From positions 4,288,001 through 4,352,000 of the forward strand of contig NZ_CP095071.1 in assembly GCF_022919575.1 (NCBI RefSeq): 64,000 bases of DNA. Direction: 5' to 3'. The DNA is from Gracilibacillus salinarum. Lineage in GTDB: Bacteria; Bacillota; Bacilli; Bacillales; Amphibacillaceae. The position numbers and the translations under genes were made by a program. The notes below the pieces were generated by a model. The model saw only the letters and a program-made list of their open reading frames with translations, did not search any database and was not told the origin of the DNA. Shown here one piece after another: positions 53,406 to 62,758 of this stretch (its first letter is position 1; the number at the start of each line of letters is the position of its first letter).

Positions 53406-53756
53406 GTGATCCCTGGTGAATGGAAACTAGCAAAAGAAGATATTGAGATTAATAGAGGAAGATTAACAAAAACTATCAAGGTTTCAAATAAGGGGGATCG
53501 CCCCGTTCAAGTTGGTTCACATTTTCATTTTCCGGAAATTAATCGGGAACTTTCGTTTGATAGAGCGGGTGCGATCGGTATGCGTCTTAATATTGCTGCA
53601 GGCACAGCGGTTCGTTTTGAGCCAGGTGAAGAGAAAGAAGTCGAGCTCGTCGAAATCGCCGGTCACAAGAAAGTATATGGGTTAAATAATTTGACTAATG
53701 GCAGTGTCACAGAGAAAACGGCTATTGTAAAACAAATCAATGAAAAAGGATTTTAG
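53406..53756 (+). CDS. ureB: Urease beta subunit
   Basis: 116 residues. Beta-subunit signature [18 protein letters not shown] ... [62 protein letters not shown] start with AAGGAGG upstream (53394-53400). ureC begins 16 bp after the stop. The separate gamma and beta genes match the usual Bacillus arrangement. Confidence 0.97.
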   Translation: MIPGEWKLAKEDIEINRGRLTKTIKVSNKGDRPVQVGSHFHFPEINRELSFDRAGAIGMRLNIAAGTAVRFEPGEEKEVELVEIAGHKKVYGLNNLTNGSVTEKTAIVKQINEKGF

Positions 53757-53772
53757 AAGGGGGCGGTAATCG

Positions 53773-55488
53773 ATGCGACTTTCCAGACAGCAATATGCCT
53801 CACTTTATGGCCCGACTACAGGTGATCAGATCCGTCTGGCAGATACGGAGTTATGGATAGAGGTTGAAAAGGATTATACGGCATATGGCGATGAAAGTGT
53901 TTTTGGTGGCGGAAAAGTATTGCGTGATGGCATGGGCCAAAGTGGTACCCATACACGAGAGCAAAACGTATTAGATTTGATTCTCACCAATGCGCTTATT
54001 CTTGATTATACCGGCATTGTCAAAGCAGATATTGGTGTAAAAAATGGTCGAATCGTTGCGATTGGTAAGGGAGGTAATCCCGACGTAATGGAAGGCGTTA
54101 CCGATAATATGGTAGTTGGTGCATCGACAGAGGTTATTGCTTGCGAAGGGAAAATCGTAACAGCAGGTGCGATCGATGCCCATATACATTTTATCAGCCC
54201 GCAACAGATCCATGTTGCGTTAGCGGCAGGCTACACAACAATGATTGGCGGTGGTACTGGACCGGCAACAGGTACCAATGCGACGACCTGTACGCCGGGT
54301 GAGTGGAATATTCATCGAATGCTGGAGGCGGCCGAAGAATATCCAGTGAATATTGGCTTCTTAGGAAAAGGAAATGCATCTTCACCTGAGCCGCAGCGTG
54401 AACAAATCAGAGCAGGAGCAGTGGGCTTAAAGCTGCACGAGGACTGGGGTACAACCCCTGCCGCAATCAGTCAATGCCTGGAAGTAGCTGATGAACTGGA
54501 TGTACAAGTAGCAATACATACCGATACGTTGAATGAAGCAGGATTCCTGGAGGATACCGTTCAAGCAATTGGAGAGCGTGTGATTCACACCTATCATACA
54601 GAAGGCGCTGGCGGTGGTCATGCTCCTGATATTATGAAGATTGCTTCGCTTCCGAATGTACTACCATCTTCCACAAATCCGACGAGACCTTATACAATTA
54701 ATACGATTGACGAGCATTTGGATATGTTGATGGTTTGTCATCACTTAGATCATAACGTTCCAGAAGATGTCGCATTTGCTGATTCGCGGATTCGTCCTGA
54801 AACAATTGCAGCTGAGGATATTTTGCATGATGAAGGTGTAATAAGCATGATATCTTCTGACTCACAAGCGATGGGACGAATCGGGGAGAGTATTACTCGT
54901 ATTTGGCAGACTGCAGATAAAATGAAAAAGCAGCGCAGCTATCTGAAGGAAGATAAACTAGCAGAAAATGACAACTTCCGTGCGAAACGTTATGTGGCAA
55001 AGTATACGATTAATCCAGCAATTACTCATGGAATGAGTGAGGAAATTGGCTCCATCGAACCTGGTAAATTAGCTGACATGGTGATTTGGGATCCAAAGTT
55101 TTTTGGTGTGAAACCTGAAACAGTTGTCAAAGGTGGCATGATCGCTTATGCCCAAATGGGAGATCCGAATGCATCGATTCCGACTCCACAGCCAGTTATG
55201 ATGCGTCCGATGTTCGGTTCCTTAGGAAAGGCTAAATACAGCACAGCTATTACCTTTGTATCGCAAGCTGCATACGAAGGGAAGGTCCATGAATCGCTTG
55301 GTCTTTCCAAAATGATTCGACCGGTCAAGAATTGTCGCAATGTTCAAAAGAAGGATCTGCCGTTAAATGGTGCGACCCCTTCAATTGAAGTGGATCCAGA
55401 AACATATGAAGTAAAATTAAATGGAATAATTATTACTTGTGAGCCTTTTTCAGAAGTTGCCATGGCGCAGCGATATTTTTTATTTTAA
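53773..55488 (+). CDS. ureC: Urease alpha subunit (catalytic)
   Basis: 571 residues, full length. Nickel ligands and active-site residues are all present: His137 and His139 (AIDAHIHF), carbamylated Lys220 (GLKLHEDWG), His249 (AIHTDTLNE), His275 ([14 protein letters not shown]), mobile-flap Cys322/His323 (MVCHHLD) and Asp363 ([12 protein letters not shown]). GAAGGGGGCGG precedes the ATG. The enzyme is predicted to be functional. Confidence 0.98.
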   Translation: MRLSRQQYASLYGPTTGDQIRLADTELWIEVEKDYTAYGDESVFGGGKVLRDGMGQSGTHTREQNVLDLILTNALILDYTGIVKADIGVKNGRIVAIGKGGNPDVMEGVTDNMVVGASTEVIACEGKIVTAGAIDAHIHFISPQQIHVALAAGYTTMIGGGTGPATGTNATTCTPGEWNIHRMLEAAEEYPVNIGFLGKGNASSPEPQREQIRAGAVGLKLHEDWGTTPAAISQCLEVADELDVQVAIHTDTLNEAGFLEDTVQAIGERVIHTYHTEGAGGGHAPDIMKIASLPNVLPSSTNPTRPYTINTIDEHLDMLMVCHHLDHNVPEDVAFADSRIRPETIAAEDILHDEGVISMISSDSQAMGRIGESITRIWQTADKMKKQRSYLKEDKLAENDNFRAKRYVAKYTINPAITHGMSEEIGSIEPGKLADMVIWDPKFFGVKPETVVKGGMIAYAQMGDPNASIPTPQPVMMRPMFGSLGKAKYSTAITFVSQAAYEGKVHESLGLSKMIRPVKNCRNVQKKDLPLNGATPSIEVDPETYEVKLNGIIITCEPFSEVAMAQRYFLF

Positions 55489-55499
55489 GAGGGGGACTT

Positions 55500-55946
55500 A
55501 TGATGTTAACGAAACAAGTTATTACCAACATAGAAAATCAGCCGAAAGATCATCCAAATCGTGAATGGGTGGAGTTGGACTGGGATGAATTGAATAAACG
55601 AATCTTAAGAAAAACAACGGATAAAGGCACAGACGTTGCGATTGCTTTAGATGAAAAAGCACCTTTAAAGGTAGGAGACGTTGTCTACGAGGATGAAGAG
55701 AAGCAAATCGTAATCAGAACCAAAAAAGAGCAAGTGTATGTCGTCTATCCGGAATCGATCGTACAGATGGGCAAGGCTGCATTCGAATTAGGAAATCGCC
55801 ATACACCATGTCTGATTTCTGAATCAGAAATAGTTGTCCGTTATGATGATACGTTAGAACGACTGTTTGATGAAGTAGGTGTGAAATATGAAGCAACAGA
55901 ACGACGATTTACAGAACCTTTCAAATACAGAGGGCATCAGCACTAA
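55500..55946 (+). CDS. ureE: Urease accessory protein UreE (nickel chaperone)
   Basis: 148 residues. UreE peptide-binding N-domain (HPNREWVELDWDELNKRILRKTTDKGTDVAIAL) and metal-binding C-domain (AFELGNRHTPCLI with the conserved metal-site His). The C-terminus RGHQH is short, without the long His tail of some homologues, so nickel storage is probably limited. GAGGGGGAC precedes the ATG. Its 3' end overlaps ureF by 59 bp. Confidence 0.95.
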   Translation: MMLTKQVITNIENQPKDHPNREWVELDWDELNKRILRKTTDKGTDVAIALDEKAPLKVGDVVYEDEEKQIVIRTKKEQVYVVYPESIVQMGKAAFELGNRHTPCLISESEIVVRYDDTLERLFDEVGVKYEATERRFTEPFKYRGHQH

Positions 55947-56613
55947 GTTTCTGTATTTGATGCATATTCACGATTCTGCCTTTCCGATCGGCAGTTACAC
56001 GCATTCGTTCGGGATGGAAACCTTTATTCAGTCGGATACGATTCGCACGAAGGAAGATCTTTTTCAATTTTGTAAAATGTATCTTCATGAAAATGTTGCT
56101 TATACGGATGGGATCTTTGTGAAAGAAAGCTATGTCACCGAAGATATGTCAGCTTTGATTCGCTTAGACAAAATATGTGATGCCAACAAAAATGCAGAAG
56201 AGACCAGAGAGGCTAGCGCTATGATAGGAAAGCAATTTGTTAAAGCGGTGTTGCCTGTCAGTGAGACACCATCACTAGAAGCATGGTATCAATTGCTGCA
56301 GGATAAGCAAGTAATGTCGCATTTCCCCATTGTATACGGATTGTATGCAAAAGATTTGGCTTTTGATTTGTATACCGCCGTATTGACTTTTTTGTATTCT
56401 TCTACAGTAGGTCTTGTTCATAATGCGGTTCGAGCGATTCCGCTTGGTCAGAAAGCAGGGATAGAAGTCATACACCGGTTGATTCCTGAGATGGAAAAAG
56501 CAACAAAGCAAGTACTGGAACGGTCATTGGCGGACCTGTCGAATCATGCCGTTGGACTGGAGTTAGCTTCTATGCAGCACAAATATTTAACATCGAGATT
56601 ATTTATATCGTAA
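55888..56613 (+). CDS. ureF: Urease accessory protein UreF
   Basis: 241 residues. Family marks [23 protein letters not shown] and the C-terminal half [20 protein letters not shown]. UreF acts with UreD and UreG in the complex that delivers nickel and CO2 to apo-urease. The ATG at 55888 (AGTAGGTG upstream) lies inside ureE; the next methionines (55958 on) would remove part of an already divergent N-terminus, so this start is kept with moderate certainty. Confidence 0.95.
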   Translation: MKQQNDDLQNLSNTEGISTKFLYLMHIHDSAFPIGSYTHSFGMETFIQSDTIRTKEDLFQFCKMYLHENVAYTDGIFVKESYVTEDMSALIRLDKICDANKNAEETREASAMIGKQFVKAVLPVSETPSLEAWYQLLQDKQVMSHFPIVYGLYAKDLAFDLYTAVLTFLYSSTVGLVHNAVRAIPLGQKAGIEVIHRLIPEMEKATKQVLERSLADLSNHAVGLELASMQHKYLTSRLFIS

Positions 56614-56630
56614 CGAAGGGAGAAATGTTT

Positions 56631-57248
56631 ATGAAACCAGTAATAGTTGGAATAGGAGGACCAGTTGGTTCAGGTAAGACGTCACTTGTAGAGAAACTGA
56701 CAAAGGAAATGGTGAATCAATATAGTGTCGCCGTTATTACCAATGATATTTATACGAAAGAGGATGCACAATTTTTGATCAAACAAGGTATTCTCCCAGA
56801 AGATCGGATTATCGGGGTAGAAACCGGAGGCTGTCCGCATACTGCTATTCGGGAAGATGCTTCGATGAATTTTGAGGCAATTGATGAATTGAAGCGACGC
56901 TTTGATGACTTGGATATTATTTTGTTAGAAAGTGGTGGCGACAATTTGTCTGCAACGTTCAGTCCAGAATTAGTGGATGGGTATATTTATGTAATTGATG
57001 TGGCCGAAGGTGGAGATATTCCGAGAAAAGGCGGACCAGGAGTTACCAGATCAGACCTTCTATTAGTGAACAAAATCGACCTGGCACCATATGTCGAAGT
57101 GGATCTTTATAAGATGAAGGAAGATGCAAAGGAAGCAAGGAAAGAACGTCCTTTCGTATTTACCAATGTCAAAAAAGGTGAAGGCATTCCAGAAGTAATC
57201 CAGTGGATCCAGCATGCTATGTTATTAGAAGGAAGCGAAATTTCCTAA
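56631..57248 (+). CDS. ureG: Urease accessory GTPase UreG
   Basis: 205 residues. P-loop [10 protein letters not shown] (~9-18), nickel-site motif [27 protein letters not shown] and the GTP-specificity [15 protein letters not shown]-class GTPase powering nickel insertion. ATG 56631 is preferred (GAAGGGAG eight bases upstream) over the in-frame ATG 56625, which is too close. ureD follows with no spacer. Confidence 0.96.
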   Translation: MKPVIVGIGGPVGSGKTSLVEKLTKEMVNQYSVAVITNDIYTKEDAQFLIKQGILPEDRIIGVETGGCPHTAIREDASMNFEAIDELKRRFDDLDIILLESGGDNLSATFSPELVDGYIYVIDVAEGGDIPRKGGPGVTRSDLLLVNKIDLAPYVEVDLYKMKEDAKEARKERPFVFTNVKKGEGIPEVIQWIQHAMLLEGSEIS

Positions 57249-58022
57249 ATGGAAGGCCAATTAGCGCTTTATTTTACTTTGCGCCAGCAAAAAACGATCA
57301 TGAAGGATGTTTACTATCAGCCCCCATTAAAGGCGAGCAGAGGACTTTATGTCCATAACCCTGATGATATCTCTGTCTATTTAATGGAATCATCTGGCGG
57401 ATTAGTAGCTGGTGATACGAATTCATTTGATGTGAAACTGGACAGTGGTACAACCGTGACACTGCATCCACAGGCAGCTACGAAAGTATATCCTGCTTAC
57501 AATGGCAAGCCGAGTAAACAGCAGGTAAGGGTGGAATTAGCAGAAAAGGCATCGCTGACTTGGAAGCGTGAAGAGGTTATTCCATTTGCTGAAAGTGATT
57601 TTTCCAGTCATACGATCATTAATATGAAGTGTGACAGCAAGTTCTATTGGGAGGAAATATTATATCCAGGCAGAGAAAAAAGGGGAGAAACCTTCACTTT
57701 TCATGGATGTCAAACACAACTTGAGGTATGGATGGAGGACGATTGTATTGTCTACGATCAATTATCCTTACATCCCGACAAACAAAATCTTAAGCACGCT
57801 GGGGTGCTGGGAAACTATCATTATATTGCCAGTGTCTGGCTGATCGATCAGGATATTAGAATAGATCCGGAAGCATGGAATGAGACAACAACGGATCATA
57901 TAGTCAGCACAACACGTTTACGTAATGCTGGCTATTTAGTCCGCTTCCTGTCCAATGACCTGCCGCGAGTCAAAAGAGAAATGGATCAAATTGCAGAAAG
58001 CACAAAAGCAGTGGAAAACTAA
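57249..58022 (+). CDS. ureD: Urease accessory protein UreD
   Basis: 257 residues. UreD family sequence QPPLKASRGLYVHNPDDISVYLMESSGGLVAGDTNSFDVKLDSGTTVTLHPQAATKVYPA. It begins directly after the ureG stop (TAAATGG), and its ribosome site would lie within ureG (GGAAGCG), so translation is probably coupled. Last gene of the operon; the stop codon lies in a terminator stem. Confidence 0.95.
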   Translation: MEGQLALYFTLRQQKTIMKDVYYQPPLKASRGLYVHNPDDISVYLMESSGGLVAGDTNSFDVKLDSGTTVTLHPQAATKVYPAYNGKPSKQQVRVELAEKASLTWKREEVIPFAESDFSSHTIINMKCDSKFYWEEILYPGREKRGETFTFHGCQTQLEVWMEDDCIVYDQLSLHPDKQNLKHAGVLGNYHYIASVWLIDQDIRIDPEAWNETTTDHIVSTTRLRNAGYLVRFLSNDLPRVKREMDQIAESTKAVEN

Positions 58023-58042
58023 CACTGTTTTTGTGCTTTTTT
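58000..58042 (+). terminator. Terminator of the urease operon
   Basis: GCACAAAAGCAGTG / CACTGTTTTTGTGC stem followed by six Ts; contains the ureD stop. Confidence 0.9.
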
Positions 58043-58098
58043 CATGGAAAGTATATAAGTACAGTCACAGCAGTAATCACTTTGAACATGAATTTTAG

Positions 58099-58333
58099 TT
58101 CCTATAATATGGATTATGTAAACTAACAGCTTAGTGTTTATTTTGAAATGATTCATGTGCTGGCATACCGCTTCGGCCAACCACTTCGCGTCCTGCGGGG
58201 CACGGCTGAAGCTAGGCTACTACCCGAAATACCTCTTTGCTGCCTTGCACCGAGGAAGCCTACTTCGAAGCTTTACTAGAAGACACAGGTGCAGACGTTG
58301 TGGATCTTCAGCGCCTGCCTGTCCCGCGGGAGT
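58099..58333 (+). mobile_element. Composite inverted-hairpin element, copy F, left part
   Basis: Left flank (58052-58098), terminal repeat TTCCTATAATATGGATTATG, and module 1 with the long tip, up to CCCGCGGGAGT where the IS110/IS1111 element interrupts the right hairpin arm. The sequence resumes at 60081. Removing the IS restores CCCGCGGGAGTCTACGTGG as in copy D. Confidence 0.9.
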
Positions 58334-58442
58334 TATTATGAACGAAACTAGCCCCTTCTCGTATTATCGAAGGTTAATCCGGGTATAGCGTAAATGAAAT
58401 GAAAACCCAAATCAGAGCTAAAATACGAAAGGAGCTAGTACC

Positions 58443-59552
58443 ATGAAGTATAACACAAAATATGTAGGATTAGACGTATCGAAAGAGAAAATTGCAGTAG
58501 CCGTTGCGGAAGAAGGACGTTCTAAACCAAGGTATATTGGGATGATTGACTATACGGTAGGAGCCATTGATAAGATAATGAAGAAATTAGGAGAATCCGC
58601 AGAGCTTCAAGTTTGTTATGAGGCCGGAGCTGTTGGGTATGGACTCTATCGATTACTTACACATTTGGATATCCCTTGCGAAGTTATTGCGCCATCCTTA
58701 ATCCCTCAGAAACCTGGTGATAAGGTGAAGACCGATAAGCGAGATGCTTTAAATCTGGCAACCCTTTATCGCGCAGGGGAATTAACACCGATTTTTGTCC
58801 CCACGGAAGATGATGAGGCTTTACGTGATTTAGTTCGGGGACGTGAAGATGTGAAGGAAGATGAAAAAAGAGCCAAACATAGAGTGAACCATTTTCTTCT
58901 TAGAAATGGAAGAAAAGAACCGGAAGGAGTCAGAAAATGGAGTGTGAGATATTGGGAATGGCTTCACACCTTAACATTTAAACGATTAACATCAAGGAGC
59001 ATATTCCAAGAATATGTGCAACAACTTAGGGAATCTCAACAACGATTAAAGCGATTAGAAAAAATTATTAAAGAAGAAGCCGAAAATGGTGTACATGCCC
59101 CCATGATTCAAAAACTTATGTCACTTCGAGGTGTAGCCTTAATCACCGCAACTAGTTTAGTGGCAGAAGTCGGTTCATTTGAACGCTTTCAAAAAGCCAG
59201 CCAATTTATGGCCTACACAGGTTTGGTGCCGATGGAAAGTTCCAGCGGGTATATACGGAAGCAAGGTAATATAACGAGAACAGGAAATAGACATGTTCGA
59301 AGGCTTTTGATTGAGGCTGCATGGAGTTATCGTTATTCACCTGCCGTGAAAGGAGAGCTGGCAAAGAGACAAAAAGGACAACCAGCTAATGTTACAACTA
59401 TTTCGTGGAATGCCCAACAACGCTTGCATAAGAAGTATTTCCGACTAATGCAACGAGGAAAAGAAAGTGGTAAAGTTATCACAGCTATTGGGAGAGAGTT
59501 GGCAGGTTTCATATGGGCAATTGCCAACGAACCAACTAATGAATTTACGTAA
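58443..59552 (+). CDS. IS110-family DEDD transposase
   Basis: 369 residues. The N-terminal RuvC-like domain has the DEDD set Asp11 (VGLDVSKEKI), Glu60 (CYEAGAVGYGL), Asp98 and Asp101 (KTDKRDAL). A coiled-coil middle (~185-215) is followed by the C-terminal Transposase_20 domain with MAYTGLVPMESSSGYIRKQGNITRTGN, including the serine cluster at 266-268 where the catalytic Ser is expected. GAAAGGAGC lies before the ATG. It is intact and probably active, using a structured guide RNA. Confidence 0.93.
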   Translation: MKYNTKYVGLDVSKEKIAVAVAEEGRSKPRYIGMIDYTVGAIDKIMKKLGESAELQVCYEAGAVGYGLYRLLTHLDIPCEVIAPSLIPQKPGDKVKTDKRDALNLATLYRAGELTPIFVPTEDDEALRDLVRGREDVKEDEKRAKHRVNHFLLRNGRKEPEGVRKWSVRYWEWLHTLTFKRLTSRSIFQEYVQQLRESQQRLKRLEKIIKEEAENGVHAPMIQKLMSLRGVALITATSLVAEVGSFERFQKASQFMAYTGLVPMESSSGYIRKQGNITRTGNRHVRRLLIEAAWSYRYSPAVKGELAKRQKGQPANVTTISWNAQQRLHKKYFRLMQRGKESGKVITAIGRELAGFIWAIANEPTNEFT

Positions 59553-59639
59553 TCATTAAAGTAGGCATGCGCGAATAAAAGGAAGAAGTGATCTGTAATA
59601 AAAGGAAATGAATATAGGGCTTGAAGGCAAAGATAAAAA

Positions 59640-59835
59640 CCGTAAAGGATAACGCACGACGTAGACTTGTGCTAGCTATGTTTTAATAGTGAACGCACGC
59701 CAGGAGTTCGTGACAGATCCTGAAACGGAAAGATAAAATGTGAGAACCCACGGATATCAGTATGCCAATCGGAGCAGAGAATTTTTGCCTTCATGCCGTG
59801 TGTTCACCTCCTTTATAACTGAAAAGGAAGGGTGA
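59640..59835 (+). ncRNA. Predicted bridge/seek RNA of the IS110-family element
   Basis: Hairpin loops in the right non-coding end display matches to target and element ends. Loop 59658-59668 (closed by GCAC/GTGC) holds ACGTAGACT, the exact complement of the target right flank AGTCTACGT. Loop 59700-59708 (closed by CACG/CGTG) holds CAGGAGT, 6 of 7 identical to the left flank CGGGAGT. Segment 59754-59761, ATATCAGT, equals the element right end plus core. The loop with ATAACT (59815-59820, closed by CCTTT/AAAGG within a longer stem) complements the element left end AGTTAT. Boundaries and strand are inferred. Confidence 0.7.
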
Positions 59836-59845
59836 ATCCCATTAT

Positions 59846-59944
59846 TTCTTAGCTTTGCATAAGTGTCTCTCCTATCAAAAGGATCGTCAAGGAGAACACT
59901 TGACAATCCTTTTGATAGGAGAGGAGAAGTTGGTAAGCTAAGAA
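59846..59944. repeat. 99-bp palindrome inside the IS right end
   Basis: Outer arms TTCTTAGCTT / AAGCTAAGAA and inner arms CTCCTATCAAAAGGAT / ATCCTTTTGATAGGAG, with GTCAA/TTGAC at the tip. It could end the guide RNA or be part of its scaffold. Confidence 0.75.
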
Positions 59945-60080
59945 GAAGGAGATAATCTGCATATCTCTGCTTATTAAATAGTATTTTAAAAAAGAGCCAA
60001 CATAGACTCTTAGCTTAAGGTTGCCCAAAATTAGAAACTTTCCATTGTTTGCGAGAGGGACTTGACAGTTTCGTTCATAT

Positions 60081-60431
60081 CAGTCTACGTGGTTGGCCTA
60101 CGCTAGGATGAGGGCTCTACAACGTTTGGAATTGCTAGCATATTGATTGCACCATAAATATCAGCATTTAAATAACATAATGCAAATAACCACTGCTTTT
60201 AGCTGCACCGTAAGTTGTAGCACTTCCCATAAGCGTAGGAAATAGGCGGAGACTCCCGTGGGATCAGTCGTGTGTGAAGACCCCGCAGTGAGCGATTTTT
60301 GCTCGCGAGGAGGCTGAACCCGACCCCACAGGACGCGGAGCCTATTTCCGGAGCTTTGCTAAGCAGATAATCTATATCAAAATGACCATTTGGCAATACA
60401 GTCTTTGTTTACATAATCCATATTATAGGAA
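60081..60431 (+). mobile_element. Composite inverted-hairpin element, copy F, right part
   Basis: Resumes module 1 at AGTCTACGTGGTTGGCC, then module 2 (arms GAAATAGGCGGAG / GCCTATTTC). Module 2 carries the GAAGACCCCGCAGTGAGCG / GCTCGCGAGGAGGC tip also found in copy B. It ends with terminal repeat ACATAATCCATATTATAGG. Confidence 0.9.
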
Positions 60432-60457
60432 GCTGTTTATTAATTAAGTCAATTAGG

Positions 60458-60485
60458 ACCGGGTGGGTTATGCCCGGTTCTTCTT
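60458..60485 (+). terminator. Terminator-like hairpin in the right flank of copy F
   Basis: ACCGGGTGGG...TGCCCGGT stem with a TTCTTCTT tail. A further left-flank fragment ending in a worn terminal repeat (TTCTTATAATATT, 60533-60545) follows; the rest of 60546-60897 shows nothing recognisable. Confidence 0.6.
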
Positions 60486-60897
60486 AGTGGAAAGTACATA
60501 ATAGAAATAATCATGCTGCACATGAAGATGGGTTCTTATAATATTTTGTTGGTTTGGACTGGGTGTGTTTTATTGTTGCTGTTAGAGAAATCGTTGAATA
60601 ACCTAACAATAACGACTGGTGCTGAGTACTTTTTGGTTTAATTCTAGTTCCTAAGTATAGTGCCAAATTGTTCATTCGTCTAAAAACCAAACTTCTACAG
60701 AGCTTGTTAGATTGCTAGAATTCAGTATTATCAAGGTGTAATCACTATTATCAGAAAAATATGGTAAAAAGTGTGTGAGGTTTCCTTACATGACAATTGT
60801 TTGGTGAGACTATCTCCATTACGCTATTAATTGTTACATTATCTAACTATTGAAAAGTTTTCCGGAAAACAAAGAGATAAAAATTGGAGGGGCAAAA

Positions 60898-62463
60898 ATG
60901 CTATCATCAACAACTGGTTATTTAATTTTACTAATTTTTGGCGTATTTTTTACTGGACTTACTATTATCATGCAGAAACGTCGCAAAGAAAAAATGACAG
61001 CAGAGCAATTCAGTACGGCAGGCAGAAGTGTCGGAATTGGACTTGCCAGTGCTTCTATTATCGCAGCCTGGACCTGGGCAGCAACGCTTATGATGTCTTC
61101 CTCGACAGGCTTCAAGTATGGGATTAGTGGTCCTTATTGGTACGCAGCCGGTGCATGTATTCAAGTGCTGCTCTTTGCCATTGTAGCAATCCACTTAAAA
61201 CGTAAAGCACCAATGGCGCACACATTCCTGGAGTTTGTTGGGAAAAGGTTTGATAAGAAAAATCATAAATTAATGATGGGCTTTGCCTTAATGACAAATA
61301 TTATCGTTACAGCAATGGTTATTTTAGGAGGAGCGATTGCATTAAATTCTTTAACTGGGATGAATGTTTATGCAGCAGCTTTCCTTATTCCATTAACCTT
61401 TACGATTTATACAATGATTGGAGGATTAAAAGCATCATTTATTGCTGATTATTTAAACACAGTCATGATCTTCGTTATTTTAACTATTTTTGCAACGGTA
61501 GTATATGTGAAGTTTGGGGTTGATACGGTTTATGAAGGGTTAAAAGCGATTCCTGAACAAAGTCAGATGCTTACAATGGCTTCTATCCCTGGTCTGTTTT
61601 TTGGAATGATTAATATTATTGGTAATTTTGGAACAGTTTTCGTCGATCAGTCCTATTGGCAACGAGCGATCGCCAGTAAGGACAGTGCAGCATCCAAGGC
61701 ATACATATATGGAGGGATTGCCTGGTTCTCGATTCCATTTGCGATCGCAACGTTTATGGGAGTAAGTGCAGCTGGTTTAGGCTTAAATATTGGTGATCCT
61801 GACGCTTCCGCACCACTTATGGCTCAGCATTTATTAGGATCTGTCGGTTCCATCCTGTTCTTAGTCATGTTGTTTATGGCTGTGATGTCAACAGGTGCTG
61901 CTGAACTAACAGCTATTACTAATATTATTGTCACAGATATTTACCGTAAATCGATTAATCCAAAGGCTTCTGGTCAACAAACACTAAAGATTTCCCGAAT
62001 CGTAACATTAAGCTTTGGGCTGGCAATGGGCTTGTTGTCTATCTTGCTTTTTAAAGCAGGTATCGGTCTAAGTTTTGTGTACATGGCAATGGGAATCTTC
62101 GTAAGTGGCGCGGTAATTCCATTGACGTTAGGTTTGATGTGGAAGAAAGCGACAAGTACAGGGAATTTCTACGGCGCTCTAACTGGGATGGTTTCCGGTA
62201 TCATTGTTTGGCTTGTTACCGCACAGGTGCGCTATGGGGAGATCTCAGTTGCTTCACTAGGTGAACTGCACTCTATGTTATTTGGTAATGTTACTGTATT
62301 TGTGGTGAGTGGATTTATCGCAATTGGGCATGGGCTGATTAGTAAGCAGGAATTTGATTTCGATTCATTGAAAGATCAATTCCACAGCTTTGATGAAGAG
62401 CAGGAGGCAGAAACCAAAGTAACGAAAGAGTCTGAATCAAAGGATGTGTTGGTGAATGGATAG
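60898..62463 (+). CDS. Sodium:solute symporter (SSS), probable urea transporter (Dur3-like)
   Basis: 521 residues with about 13 membrane helices. The early motif AAWTWAATLMMSSSTGFKYGISGPYWYA is close to that of Dur3 urea:Na+ symporters (SSWTWAATLL...KYGVSGPFWYA), which together with the nearby urease operon suggests urea uptake. Other SSS substrates are not excluded. An acidic C-terminal tail is present. ATG 60898 follows TTGGAGGGGC; an in-frame ATG at 60850 lacks a site. It overlaps the next small gene by 8 bp. Confidence 0.82.
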   Translation: MLSSTTGYLILLIFGVFFTGLTIIMQKRRKEKMTAEQFSTAGRSVGIGLASASIIAAWTWAATLMMSSSTGFKYGISGPYWYAAGACIQVLLFAIVAIHLKRKAPMAHTFLEFVGKRFDKKNHKLMMGFALMTNIIVTAMVILGGAIALNSLTGMNVYAAAFLIPLTFTIYTMIGGLKASFIADYLNTVMIFVILTIFATVVYVKFGVDTVYEGLKAIPEQSQMLTMASIPGLFFGMINIIGNFGTVFVDQSYWQRAIASKDSAASKAYIYGGIAWFSIPFAIATFMGVSAAGLGLNIGDPDASAPLMAQHLLGSVGSILFLVMLFMAVMSTGAAELTAITNIIVTDIYRKSINPKASGQQTLKISRIVTLSFGLAMGLLSILLFKAGIGLSFVYMAMGIFVSGAVIPLTLGLMWKKATSTGNFYGALTGMVSGIIVWLVTAQVRYGEISVASLGELHSMLFGNVTVFVVSGFIAIGHGLISKQEFDFDSLKDQFHSFDEEQEAETKVTKESESKDVLVNG

Positions 62464-62692
62464 TAATAAACAATTGCTCAAAGATGCCAAGTTATGTACG
62501 AGATGGGCTTTCAGCTTGACCTTTGTCTTTATTTTTTTGTTCCCTGGTATAATGTTTATTACCGGTTATGAATACAGTCTTGCTTTTTTCAAAGGATGGA
62601 CTTATCTGGCTTTTATCTGGCTGATTATTGCGGGTCTCTATACTGCTATCCGTCCATGGGTGGAATATTATATAGAAAAGAAACAAGTATAG
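62456..62692 (+). CDS. Small two-helix membrane protein, partner of the SSS transporter
   Basis: 78 residues with two membrane helices (~18-37 and ~46-66). The ATG overlaps the symporter stop (ATGGATAG), so the two are translationally coupled. Small paired subunits are known for some SSS transporters (for example DUF4212/DUF997 type), but the family here is not certain. Probably an accessory subunit. Confidence 0.7.
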   Translation: MDSNKQLLKDAKLCTRWAFSLTFVFIFLFPGIMFITGYEYSLAFFKGWTYLAFIWLIIAGLYTAIRPWVEYYIEKKQV

Positions 62693-62730
62693 AAAAAAGA
62701 AGCACTGGATATGTTGTCCAGTGCTCTTTT
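62693..62730. terminator. Terminator after the symporter operon
   Basis: AGCACTGGA / TCCAGTGCT stem with A-rich left and CTTTT right flanks; may also serve the convergent Cys/His-rich gene. Confidence 0.85.
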
Positions 62731-62758
62731 ACGTCAAGAAGAATGAGCTTTTCACCGT

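Larger units (their letters stand above)
58334..60080 (+). mobile_element. IS110-family (IS1111-like) insertion sequence
   Basis: About 1.75 kb inserted in the hairpin arm of copy F; the exact edges depend on a shared AGT at the junctions. Subterminal 12-bp inverted repeats ATGAACGAAACT (58338-58349) and AGTTTCGTTCAT (60067-60078) sit 3-4 bp inside the ends. It has one DEDD transposase gene, a short left non-coding end (~110 bp) and a long right one (~530 bp), the IS1111-type layout in which the guide RNA lies 3' of the gene. No conventional target duplication beyond the shared core. Confidence 0.88.
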
